Below are positions 1-6,907 of a stretch of 15,996 nucleotides of DNA, one piece after another. Both the position numbers and the translations under genes were made by a program. The DNA comes from Firmicutes bacterium UBA4882 (GTDB lineage: Bacteria; Bacillota; UBA4882): contig DHDG01000047.1 in NCBI GenBank assembly GCA_002399265.1, forward strand, positions 146,776-162,771, given 5' to 3'. Under the pieces are notes generated by a model. It saw only the letters and a program-made list of their open reading frames with translations, was not told where the DNA came from and did no database searches. Numbering within the stretch: position 1 is the first letter of the stretch; the number at the start of each line of letters is the position of its first letter.

Positions 1-650
1 GTTTTTTCTTTTTGCTCTTTTACTCCGAAATCAGGCATTGCAGGGATGCCGTTGGGCAACACCTGAGCGTTTCTCCCGCTATATCCGCAGCTTTCCGCTG
101 TCTCCAGAAGCCGGTGGCTGACAAATTCCACCTTATCCGCGCGCTCCATTACAGAGACACAGGGGCTGGTAAAACCTTTTTTTTGCATTGTCACATTTAC
201 ATCACTGCCGTGACAGGTAATCACACATGGTATGTTCCATTTTTCAGCCAGCATATTCCCGACTTTTCCGGTGGGGTAAAGCCAATGGACGTGCAAAATG
301 TCATAGGCGTCTTGAATGATTTTTTGGGCCGCTCGATAACTCTTCCAGGCAAAATAACCCTCATGGGTCAGAGCGCTCAGAGCTATCCCCACCAGTCCCA
401 GTTTCACGCAAACGGTTTTATAGGTGATGTCTGGGTTGTCCGAGGGGATGTACTGGCCAAACACTTCCTTTTGCTGCTTCCCCAGTAGTTTTCGAATCAG
501 GCGTATGGCTTTCGTCTCGCTTCTTGCAAAGGCGTATGTATCCACACTGACGCCCTGCGCTCTCAGCGCCTCTATTCTGCGGGTAACGAACACGCCGCTA
601 TACGGAGCTACGCGAGTGGGAAACATGCTGGTGAGAACGCAAACTTTCAT
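1..650 (-). CDS. GT4-type glycosyltransferase, N-terminal part (3' end outside window)
   Basis: The reading frame starts at ATG 650-648 and stays open to the window edge, so about 216 N-terminal residues are visible and the stop codon is missing. The protein begins MKVCVLTSMFPTR, and further on carries HVHWLYPTG, VITCHGSDVN, a VEFVSH segment and VLPNGI. These are the usual landmarks of the N-terminal Rossmann domain of GT-B fold, GT4 family glycosyltransferases. The C-terminal donor-binding half with the EX7E motif lies outside. The start codon overlaps the stop of the upstream gene as ATGA (650-647), which indicates translational coupling in one operon. The likely role is cytoplasmic transfer of a sugar to the growing lipid-linked repeat unit. 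Donor and linkage cannot be read from the sequence. The family call is firm; the specificity is unknown. Confidence 0.88.
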   Translation of the reverse strand, partial: MKVCVLTSMFPTRVAPYSGVFVTRRIEALRAQGVSVDTYAFARSETKAIRLIRKLLGKQQKEVFGQYIPSDNPDITYKTVCVKLGLVGIALSALTHEGYFAWKSYRAAQKIIQDAYDILHVHWLYPTGKVGNMLAEKWNIPCVITCHGSDVNVTMQKKGFTSPCVSVMERADKVEFVSHRLLETAESCGYSGRNAQVLPNGIPAMPDFGVKEQKEK

Positions 651-1729
651 TCCTGCTTTTCCTCTTCAATCATTTTCATGTAGTGACTGACTGAATTTCC
701 AATGGAAAATTGGATTTCTGCAAAGCTGCGTGCCGCTTCTTTCGCTTTTTTCTTATCCTCATCGGACATCTGGGCAAATCTGAGGACTCCTTCTGAGATA
801 TTTTTCTCCTCGAAGGAGCACAGGAGACCAAACGGCTCTTTGACAAGACGATAGGTGTCTCCCTGGTCGGATGCCACCACGCAGCAGCCACAGGCGATGG
901 CTTCCAGTAGGGACTGGGAGGGATAATTGTTGTACAGCTGTAAGGAGACAAAAATCTCCGCACTGGGCAACACATCCTGAGATTTTTCATATCCCGGAAG
1001 TTCAAACAACTGGGGGTAGTTGCTGCTTTTCACCAGTTCCCTGACATTCTGCTCAATCTGGGCCTTGCCATTGCCGCATAGCATCACATGGTATCCCATC
1101 CGCCAAAGCTGGTCCTGTATAGAAAGCATGCTTTTCACAAATAGCTCCACATTCTTCATATACTCCCAACGTCCCACAAAGGCGATGATCTTTTGCTTTT
1201 CACCGGGAGAGAAAACACTTAAGTTAGTAAAGGGGCATGGGGTAACCGTCACCTTCTGTTTGGGATACTGTTTTTGAATCATTCCCACGGCGCATGGGTA
1301 CAGACAGTCGATTTGATTGGACAACCGCGCTACCAATTCAAACTCCTTTTTGCTTAGCAGGCTTTCAAATTTTTGTTCAGCCGCTGTCGTGGTCACCTGC
1401 AGCAAAACTGTCTTGCTACCGGACAATTTTGCGCCGAAGAAAAAGGGTAGCATGGCACGATAAGGGTCTGTATAAAACGCATAGTCGAATTTCTCTTTTC
1501 TCAGGTAGGAGAATATCTCTCTGCCGCTGGAACGTCCTATCAGCTTCAGGCAAAATGGCTGACCAATAACGTCGCGATAGGCCTCTTCCACTGCCTCCAT
1601 AGGCTCATACAAACGGAAAATTAGCTGAACCTCTACGCCCTTTTGAGCCATCTCATTAAAAATCCGGCTCAATCTGCGTTCCGCTCCACCCAGGCGCGAT
1701 CTCCCACCAAAATAACATGCAATCTTCAT
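647..1729 (-). CDS. GT4-type glycosyltransferase
   Basis: This 360-residue protein has the GT-B, GT4 layout. The N-terminus has the acceptor-domain pattern GGAERR at 14-19. The second domain opens with IIAFVGRWEYMKN (181-193), and the nucleotide-sugar-binding region is NNYPSQSLLEAIACG (257-271). Only the second glutamate of the usual EX7E motif is obvious (E266); the first position appears to be Asn258. Such substitutions occur in some active GT4 enzymes, but this one deserves caution. No signal peptide is seen, so it should act in the cytoplasm or at the inner membrane face, adding a sugar to the lipid-linked repeat unit. A 34-base gap separates it from the upstream glycosyltransferase, and its stop overlaps the next gene's start. 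A GGAG lies 12 bases before the ATG. Donor and acceptor are unknown. Confidence 0.88.
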   Translation of the reverse strand: MKIACYFGGRSRLGGAERRLSRIFNEMAQKGVEVQLIFRLYEPMEAVEEAYRDVIGQPFCLKLIGRSSGREIFSYLRKEKFDYAFYTDPYRAMLPFFFGAKLSGSKTVLLQVTTTAAEQKFESLLSKKEFELVARLSNQIDCLYPCAVGMIQKQYPKQKVTVTPCPFTNLSVFSPGEKQKIIAFVGRWEYMKNVELFVKSMLSIQDQLWRMGYHVMLCGNGKAQIEQNVRELVKSSNYPQLFELPGYEKSQDVLPSAEIFVSLQLYNNYPSQSLLEAIACGCCVVASDQGDTYRLVKEPFGLLCSFEEKNISEGVLRFAQMSDEDKKKAKEAARSFAEIQFSIGNSVSHYMKMIEEEKQE

Positions 1730-1763
1730 CTTCTATATCCGCTCCGTATTCGCCGACAACACA

Positions 1764-2876
1764 TCATTTCTTGAGTCCCAGATAAAACGCGTCTCGCTTC
1801 TCTCTTAGCTTTTCCGGACTGAAGTCTTTTGCCTTATTAAAGTTACGCACTGCTTCCTTCTCCATGCTCCGGGCGCAGGAAACGAGTTTCTCTGTGAGCT
1901 CCTGAACATTTTTCCCCTCAAACACACATTCCTCATCCAGCAACTCCGGAATGCCGCCAACTCGGCTACCCACAGCGGGGCAAGCCCTGCTCATAGCTTC
2001 AATCAGTGCCCGGGGCATCCCCTCCACCAAACTGGGCTGCACATAGATGTCCAGTTTGTCCAGATATTCAAACACCTGTTGGTGTGGCAAACTGCCAACG
2101 AATATAACATTTTCGGTAACGCTGTAGGCTTCAGAAACCGACTGCAAATATGCGGTGTTTCCACTGCCTATTATCCAATAACGGGCGCTAACTCCTTGTT
2201 TCTTTAACTCTGCGATGGCACGAATTACATATTCCTGCCCTTTGTAGCGCACATCGGTGGCCGCCATGGTGCCTATTATCAGCGGCTGGGAGGGCTCTCT
2301 GCCTCTGATTCGCTCCAGACGATGCCACAGTATACCTTCGTCTGTTTCCGGTAACTCAACATCAGAACAGCTCACACTGTTACCCCTGCAGGGGTATCTT
2401 TGCTGTAAAAATTGGTCGGTGACATAAAGTGCGTTTGGCGCATTTTTCACCGCTTTCTTTGTTAACAGGGTCATCATCGGTGCCGCCAGCTTCCCTTTAA
2501 GGCTGTGGTTCCACAGCGCATCCCACGGACATCCCACCACCTCCACTGCGTAGCTCTTTTTCTGCCGCTGAGCCTCCTCAATTACGCGAAGGCCGATTCT
2601 GCTGGGCAGTCGTCCGATCACTACGTCTGCCGCCCGTACTTCTTCCCGCAGCATTTGCTCCCCAATTGCTGCAAAGCTTAAAATTCGCACCCGCTTGTCC
2701 ACGATGTCAGACATTTTGCCGTCAATCCGGTCCTGGTCGATGATACGCGCGACAACCGTTACCGCGTCAAAGTAGCCCGCATAGCGAGCTAGTATGTCAT
2801 TACCCAAGCCACCGTTGGAGTAAAGCATCCTTGCAACCTGTCTAAACTTGTGGTCATGCGCTAGTAGCACGCTCAT
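1764..2876 (-). CDS. GT4-type glycosyltransferase
   Basis: I place the start at ATG 2876-2874, giving 370 residues. An AGGAG sits 8 bases upstream, and the gene then begins 1 base after the acyltransferase stop. A longer frame from 2921 would overlap that gene by over 40 bases and lacks this support. The protein begins MSVLLAHDHK, with NGGLGNDI at 21-28 in the acceptor domain. The donor domain carries GTMAATDVRYKGQEY (202-216) and an intact EX7E motif, E285 to E293, within VEGMPRALIEAM, followed by GGIPEL. This is a classical retaining GT4 glycosyltransferase of the kind found several times in capsule and exopolysaccharide loci. It probably extends the undecaprenyl-linked repeat unit in the cytoplasm. 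Donor sugar and linkage are not deducible. Confidence 0.92.
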   Translation of the reverse strand: MSVLLAHDHKFRQVARMLYSNGGLGNDILARYAGYFDAVTVVARIIDQDRIDGKMSDIVDKRVRILSFAAIGEQMLREEVRAADVVIGRLPSRIGLRVIEEAQRQKKSYAVEVVGCPWDALWNHSLKGKLAAPMMTLLTKKAVKNAPNALYVTDQFLQQRYPCRGNSVSCSDVELPETDEGILWHRLERIRGREPSQPLIIGTMAATDVRYKGQEYVIRAIAELKKQGVSARYWIIGSGNTAYLQSVSEAYSVTENVIFVGSLPHQQVFEYLDKLDIYVQPSLVEGMPRALIEAMSRACPAVGSRVGGIPELLDEECVFEGKNVQELTEKLVSCARSMEKEAVRNFNKAKDFSPEKLREKRDAFYLGLKK

Positions 2877-2877
2877 C

Positions 2878-3471
2878 TTATTGGCTCCTGTCTCCAATTT
2901 TGTGGGCAGGGGCTCCGGCATAAATGCCCATTGCCTCCAGCGAATGGGTCACCACAGAATTGGCTCCCACAATGCAGCCTTTCCCTACGGTTTTTCCACA
3001 CAAAATCGTGGCTTTTGCGCCAATCCACGAACAGTTTACAATTACAATGCGTTTTTCCTCTATGCCCTGATCCTTGATTGGCTTTGTGGGGTCGGAATAG
3101 AGGTGTGTGGTGGTCATCAGTGTAACCCCGTGGGCAATAGATACATCATCCCCGATGGTCAGGCCCTGACTTTCATCCTGTCCACATTCGAAATAGCACA
3201 TGGGGTGAATGGACACATTGTCCCCCACGGTCAAATTCCCCGGATGGAAGATGTAAACCCCCGGATATACAGACACATTGGTCCCACACTTTTTTGCTAG
3301 AGTTTTTAGCAGTGCATAGCGGACCGCCAGCCCCTTTTTTCCATTTGTGTCTCGAAAGAACTCAAAAAGGTGTTGCCGAAAGCGCCGAGGAAAAATGCTG
3401 AAGAAACCCGTTAGAATATCGAGTGCTACCTCAAATTTGCGGAACTGCTCTCGCCCGCGTTGATATGCCAT
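2878..3471 (-). CDS. Left-handed beta-helix (hexapeptide) O-acyltransferase
   Basis: This is a 197-residue protein whose C-terminal two thirds is built of hexapeptide repeats. Successive turns include NLTVGDNVSI, GLTIGDDVSI, SWIGAKATIL and KTVGKGCIVGANSVV, and it ends AGAPAHKIG. This is the WbbJ/CysE-like trimeric acetyltransferase fold (LbH superfamily). A histidine in the TTTHLYSDP loop matches the usual catalytic position. The N-terminal 60 residues are helical and basic, typical of sugar O-acetyltransferases of this group. It most likely acetylates a sugar hydroxyl of the repeat unit using acetyl-CoA in the cytoplasm. It lacks the N-terminal Rossmann-like domain of PglD, so I do not assign it to bacillosamine synthesis. 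Spacing is 2 bases from the epimerase stop and 1 base to the next start. AAGGAG lies 11 bases before the ATG. The acceptor is unknown. Confidence 0.88.
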   Translation of the reverse strand: MAYQRGREQFRKFEVALDILTGFFSIFPRRFRQHLFEFFRDTNGKKGLAVRYALLKTLAKKCGTNVSVYPGVYIFHPGNLTVGDNVSIHPMCYFECGQDESQGLTIGDDVSIAHGVTLMTTTHLYSDPTKPIKDQGIEEKRIVIVNCSWIGAKATILCGKTVGKGCIVGANSVVTHSLEAMGIYAGAPAHKIGDRSQ

Positions 3472-3473
3472 TT

Positions 3474-4451
3474 TTAAAGATTCTCCTTATACCAGTCAAT
3501 GGTGGCGTTTATGCCATCTTCAAAACTCCATTCCGGGTCATAACCAAGCAACTTTTTTGCTTTGGAAATGTCTGCGTTGGAGTGTCTTATGTCGCCGGGG
3601 CGATCAGGTCCAAAGATGGGCCGAACATCGCCTTCGCCCAAGAGCCCGGCAATTTTATTATAAATATCAATGAGGTTTTCCTTGCTTCCAAAGGCGATAT
3701 TGAAAACCTCACCTGCGACTTCATGGGGGGCAAGGCACGCCTTGAGATTGGCTTCAATAACATTCTCAATATAGGTAAAGTCACGGCTCTGCTTACCGTC
3801 ACCATTAATTGTCGGCTGCTCGCCGTTCATAAGCTGCTTGATAAACTTCGGGATAACCGCAGCGTAGGCACCATCTGGGTCCTGATGTCGGCCAAACACA
3901 TTGAAATACCTTAGCCCATAGGTATCCAATCCATAGTGCATAGTATACTGTTTACACCACTCCTCGTCACAGCGTTTGGTCACCGCATAGGGGGAGAGCA
4001 GATTACCATTGACACCTTCCCGCTTTGGTAGCGTTGCTTCATCGCCATATACTGAAGAACTGGAAGCATATATAAATTTCCTTACGCCTTTCTGTCGTGC
4101 CGCCTCCAATACGTTCAATGTTCCCATGATGTTATTCTGGCAATAAAACAACGGCATTTCTATGCTGCGGGGCACACTGCCCCATGCCGCCTGATGGAGC
4201 ACATAATTCACTCCTTCGCAGGATTCCAGACAGGTATCCAAATTTTTAATATCACCTTTGATAAACGCAAAGTTAGAGTTATTCAGAAAGGGATCCAGAT
4301 TAGCCTGTTTACCGGTAGATAAGTTATCTAGGCAACGAACACAATAACCCATTTTCAAAATGGCTTCGCACAGGTTGGAACCTATAAAGCCGGCACCGCC
4401 GGTAACGAGGAATAACGAATCTTCAGGAAATACTAAATGCTTGTAACTCAT
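3474..4451 (-). CDS. SDR-family UDP-N-acetylhexosamine(uronate) 4-epimerase, TviC/WbpP-like
   Basis: I call a 325-residue protein from ATG 4451-4449, which has TGGAGG 7 bases upstream. The open frame extends 44 codons further, but that extension is the fossil of another gene. The enzyme is a short-chain dehydrogenase/reductase: the NAD-binding motif GGAGFIG is at 18-24, the serine run is at 130-133 with VYGDE following, and the catalytic pair Y155-x3-K159 lies in SPYAVTK. NVFGRHQDP and RDFTYIEN are typical of the TviC/WbpP/GalE-like branch. It should interconvert UDP-GlcNAc with UDP-GalNAc, or the corresponding uronates, through a 4-keto intermediate in the cytoplasm. TviC normally works with the dehydrogenase TviB, whose gene here is dead just upstream. 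If no other copy exists, the likely product is UDP-GalNAc. The family is firm; the exact substrate is inference. Confidence 0.9.
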   Translation of the reverse strand: MSYKHLVFPEDSLFLVTGGAGFIGSNLCEAILKMGYCVRCLDNLSTGKQANLDPFLNNSNFAFIKGDIKNLDTCLESCEGVNYVLHQAAWGSVPRSIEMPLFYCQNNIMGTLNVLEAARQKGVRKFIYASSSSVYGDEATLPKREGVNGNLLSPYAVTKRCDEEWCKQYTMHYGLDTYGLRYFNVFGRHQDPDGAYAAVIPKFIKQLMNGEQPTINGDGKQSRDFTYIENVIEANLKACLAPHEVAGEVFNIAFGSKENLIDIYNKIAGLLGEGDVRPIFGPDRPGDIRHSNADISKAKKLLGYDPEWSFEDGINATIDWYKENL

Positions 4452-4502
4452 ATCAAGGCCTCCAGTAAAGGTAGTCAGCGCTTTCGTACCCTTTCCTGCA
4501 AT

Positions 4503-5051
4503 GTTCCACTTTGTGCCAGTCGCTTCAAGAACGGACTTTATATTGATACCCATTTTGTCGAAAATGATGGGCAGCTCATTCATGAAAGCAATATTGATGT
4601 CTCGCTGGCTATTTCAATGACTTACGCGGCTTCTGCTACTTTAATAGATTTAGCACGACAGACACCTGCTTCAACAACTAATTCATAGACTTTTGCAATA
4701 GTGTGTCAAGAGTTTCTTCATCCATGTCGGATACAATCTTAGTGATGGTCTAAAGGCGATGTACTTTGTCGTCGGGATTGATGCGTTCAGGGGAGTAACC
4801 GATCCTAAAGCAAATTTGGGACACAAGTATCCTTTGTTACGCCTGGATATATTGTGGATTCAAACACAATAATGCCACCCCCCGACCTCCTGGGTCGGAT
4901 CTGATCCTCTTCTATAAAGCATTATTTTTTCTTCGTTCAGATCAAACTTTAGCCTTTTTGGCAAATGCAACAGCGATGGGTAAGCCTACATAACCAAGCC
5001 CGATTAGTGAGATTTTTTCGGTTCCTTCAATGTTTTTTTATATAAATCCAC
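4503..5051 (-). pseudogene. Decayed UDP-GlcNAc 6-dehydrogenase (TviB/WbpA family) remnant
   Basis: Family peptides appear in order in changing frames. The start is GTG 5051 with AAGGAG 8 bases upstream, giving DLYKKTLKEP. It is followed after a frameshift by EKISLIGLGYVGLPIAVAFA (GLGYVG at 5001-4984). Next come FDLNEEKI and YRRGSDPTQEVG, then IIVFESTIYPGVT, then IGYSPERINPDDKVHRL (YSPERINP at 4797-4774). The last pieces are VYELVVEAGVCRAKSIKVAEAA and MNELPIIFDKMGINIKSVLE (from 4583), ending GTKWN at 4503. Lesions include at least three single-base frameshifts, a deletion of about 8 bases after KAKV, two larger internal deletions, nonsense codons at 4752-4750 and 4624-4622, and loss of everything after GTKWN. 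The missing part includes the expected catalytic Cys motif (GGHCIG). The intact enzyme would oxidise UDP-GlcNAc to UDP-GlcNAcA with NAD. It sits 15 bases after the upstream glycosyltransferase, in proper operon position. No protein product is expected. Confidence 0.9.
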
Positions 5052-5066
5052 TGCCAAGTCTCCTTG

Positions 5067-6176
5067 TTATGCCAGTTTCATGATCTCCATTATCTTCCGG
5101 TTAACTAAATTTACGTCATATTTCTCTCTTGCAATCATCAAGCTCTTTTCGCCCATAGTCCGGTATATTTCTGGATTGAGAATCAAATACTCCATCTTTT
5201 CCGCCAGTTCTTTTACTTCTTTAACTTTTACTAAATAACCATTTTCGCCATCAATTACCGTTTCTTTACAGCCTGGAGCATTACTTGTTATTATAGACCT
5301 CCCCATCGCCATTGCTTCAAGGACAGCCTTAGGTGTCCCTTCACGGTAGGATGGTAATACAAATGTACTACACATTGCGATAAATGGCCTTACATCGCCT
5401 TGTTCCCCAAAATATTCTATAATTCCTTCATCTATATAAGGTTGCAGTTCTTCTGCTCGCAGGGCTGAAGGATTACTATCATAAGGCCCTAACAACATAC
5501 ACCTTATTGATGGATACTTTTCCTTGATTAGCTTACAGGCTTCCAAGTATTCCATGATCCCTTTATCTTTTATCAGCCTACCAATAAAAAGGAAAGCAGG
5601 CTCACGAGGCATTACTGCAGGTTTGAACTTATCAAGATTAACCCCCGATCCATTGATAATGGCAGTCCTTTCATGATTAACCAATCCGTTTTTTATGAAC
5701 TCGACTTTATCGTCTTCATTTTGAAAGATAACTTTTTTGCTTGATCTGCACGCGAAACGATAGCCGGCCTTCATGATAATCTTGTAAATTCTATGTTTTA
5801 GTCCTCTACTGATTATGATTGAACCTAGACCGGCTATTAATGGATACACTTCTAATATTCTATTAAATCTAGCTGCCAGGCACCCGTACAGAATTGTCTT
5901 TGCCTGATAACAAAATACTTTATCTGGCTTTTCGTGTTTTAAAAAACGGTAAAGATCGCGATAAGTCCTAAAATCACTAAGGGGATTGGTCCCATTGCGT
6001 TCCACAAATATCTGCCTATAATCAATACCATTTTCTTTAAATTTCATTTCCCATTCTTTAGGTGGCTCTGGTCCTAAAGCAAAAACACGATGGCCATTCT
6101 CAATGAAAAGTTTCATCATATCGAGCCGAAACCAAAAAAGTGATTGTGTGTGACTTGAAAGTACAGCTATCTTCAT
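5067..6176 (-). CDS. GT4-type glycosyltransferase, PglA/EpsD-like
   Basis: This is a 369-residue GT-B enzyme. The N-terminus MKIAVLSSHTQSLFWFRLDM is characteristic of the PglA/CapM/EpsD group, which acts early in repeat-unit assembly. IAGLGSI lies at 114-120, the domain boundary has FLFIGRLIKDKGI (195-207), and the EX7E motif E279-E287 is in YREGTPKAVLEAM, followed by CKETVIDGENGYLV. Its start overlaps the stop of the phosphoglycosyl transferase as ATGA (6176-6173). The pair is therefore translationally coupled, as expected if this enzyme adds the second sugar to the undecaprenyl-diphosphate-sugar made by that partner. In Campylobacter, PglC and PglA form the analogous pair (established knowledge). 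The donor may be UDP-GalNAc, matching the downstream epimerase, but this is inference. The gene looks clearly more AT-rich than the kinase-dehydratase block. Confidence 0.9.
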   Translation of the reverse strand: MKIAVLSSHTQSLFWFRLDMMKLFIENGHRVFALGPEPPKEWEMKFKENGIDYRQIFVERNGTNPLSDFRTYRDLYRFLKHEKPDKVFCYQAKTILYGCLAARFNRILEVYPLIAGLGSIIISRGLKHRIYKIIMKAGYRFACRSSKKVIFQNEDDKVEFIKNGLVNHERTAIINGSGVNLDKFKPAVMPREPAFLFIGRLIKDKGIMEYLEACKLIKEKYPSIRCMLLGPYDSNPSALRAEELQPYIDEGIIEYFGEQGDVRPFIAMCSTFVLPSYREGTPKAVLEAMAMGRSIITSNAPGCKETVIDGENGYLVKVKEVKELAEKMEYLILNPEIYRTMGEKSLMIAREKYDVNLVNRKIMEIMKLA

Positions 6177-6799
6177 TTTACTACCTCTTTTAATGTGGCA
6201 GCTTCTTTAGCTCCCGCCGCGCCTTCTACGATACCCTTACTTTTAAGCACAGCGACAACTGTCTCCATGAAGCATTTGACATCAATCGCAATGCCCATTC
6301 TTCTTACATATTCGCCATCCATTCGCGCCTTTTCTTCAATGGGGAGCTCATCTCTACCGTTAATCTGAGCCCAGCCCGTAAGGCCCGGTGTTACATCATT
6401 AGCGCCATATTTGTCTCTTTCCTCAATGAGGTCATATTGGTTCCATAGTGCCGGGCGCGGTCCGATGATCGACATATGGCCCAGCAGAATATTGATAATC
6501 TGAGGCAACTCATCCAGGCTGGTCTTTCTCAGAAACCTTCCTGCCCTTGTTATGTACTGCTCTGGATGCTCCAGCAAATGAGTAGGCATGTCTTTTGGAG
6601 CCTCAAAACGCATTGTCCGGAATTTCAAGATGTTAAAGTAATTTTTATGACGGCCCACTCTTTTCTGCCTAAAAAAAACCGGCCCCTTTGAATCGAGTTT
6701 TATCAAAATCACAATAACAATAAAGAGAGGTGATAAAATCACTAAAGCGATAAGTGAGAGAGTGAAATCCCCCAGCCGTTTTAATATCGGATAAATCAT
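6173..6799 (-). CDS. Monotopic phosphoglycosyl transferase (PglC/EpsL/WcaJ-like initiating enzyme)
   Basis: This is a 208-residue protein of the bacterial sugar transferase family, small form. It has one N-terminal hydrophobic re-entrant segment (about 13-34, with SPLF at its centre), then FFRQKRVGR (42-50) and FNILKFRTM (55-63). The catalytic Asp-Glu dyad is in SLDELPQ (D96, E97), followed by MSIIGPRP and PGLTGWAQINGR (138-149). It should move a sugar-1-phosphate from a UDP-sugar to undecaprenyl phosphate at the cytoplasmic membrane face, which starts repeat-unit synthesis. The short form without extra N-terminal helices matches PglC and Bacillus EpsL rather than full WcaJ or WbaP. The substrate is plausibly the product of the neighbouring dehydratase/aminotransferase pathway. 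GAGG precedes the ATG. The C-terminal tail (after about 190) is alanine/glutamate-rich and not conserved in the family as I know it. Confidence 0.93.
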   Translation of the reverse strand: MIYPILKRLGDFTLSLIALVILSPLFIVIVILIKLDSKGPVFFRQKRVGRHKNYFNILKFRTMRFEAPKDMPTHLLEHPEQYITRAGRFLRKTSLDELPQIINILLGHMSIIGPRPALWNQYDLIEERDKYGANDVTPGLTGWAQINGRDELPIEEKARMDGEYVRRMGIAIDVKCFMETVVAVLKSKGIVEGAAGAKEAATLKEVVK

Positions 6800-6821
6800 T
6801 AGTACATCCCCTCAACGCCAG

Positions 6822-6846
6822 AATAGTGCCGAATCTATCGGCTATT
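6822..6846 (-). other. Stem-loop in the gap between dehydratase and phosphoglycosyl transferase
   Basis: The 108-base gap 6800-6907 holds no convincing gene. Read on the minus strand, AATAG pairs with CTATT, and inside it CCGA pairs with TCGG across a TAGAT loop, with a two-base CA bulge on the 3' side. No T-tract follows, so this is not a standard terminator. It could be an mRNA processing or stability element, or chance. The only short frame nearby encodes about 10 residues and looks meaningless. Confidence 0.35.
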
Positions 6847-6907
6847 CAGTTTCAGACATTGATGTACTTCCCATGAAAATATCTTTAGTAGTAAAAGAAA
6901 GGCTCCA

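Noticed and set aside
12..690. Plus-strand open frames of 158 and 88 codons at the window start
   Set aside because: They lie opposite a minus-strand frame that gives a clear GT4 N-terminus with a coupled ATGA start. The plus-strand translations resemble no family.
2878..3471. Hexapeptide acyltransferase as PglD or a serine acetyltransferase of cysteine synthesis
   Set aside because: It lacks the PglD N-terminal nucleotide-binding-like domain and the CysE N-terminal helical domain length. The context is glycan assembly.
2848..3914. Plus-strand frames of 150 and 163 codons opposite the acyltransferase and epimerase genes
   Set aside because: Both are antisense shadows of strongly conserved genes and have no supporting ribosome binding site or recognisable domain.
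4882..4898. CCGACC / GGTCGG inverted repeat inside the dehydrogenase fossil, considered as a terminator
   Set aside because: The stem has only six pairs and no T-tract. Its bases encode the DPTQEVGG peptide of the old gene, so it is a by-product of coding sequence next to a deletion point.
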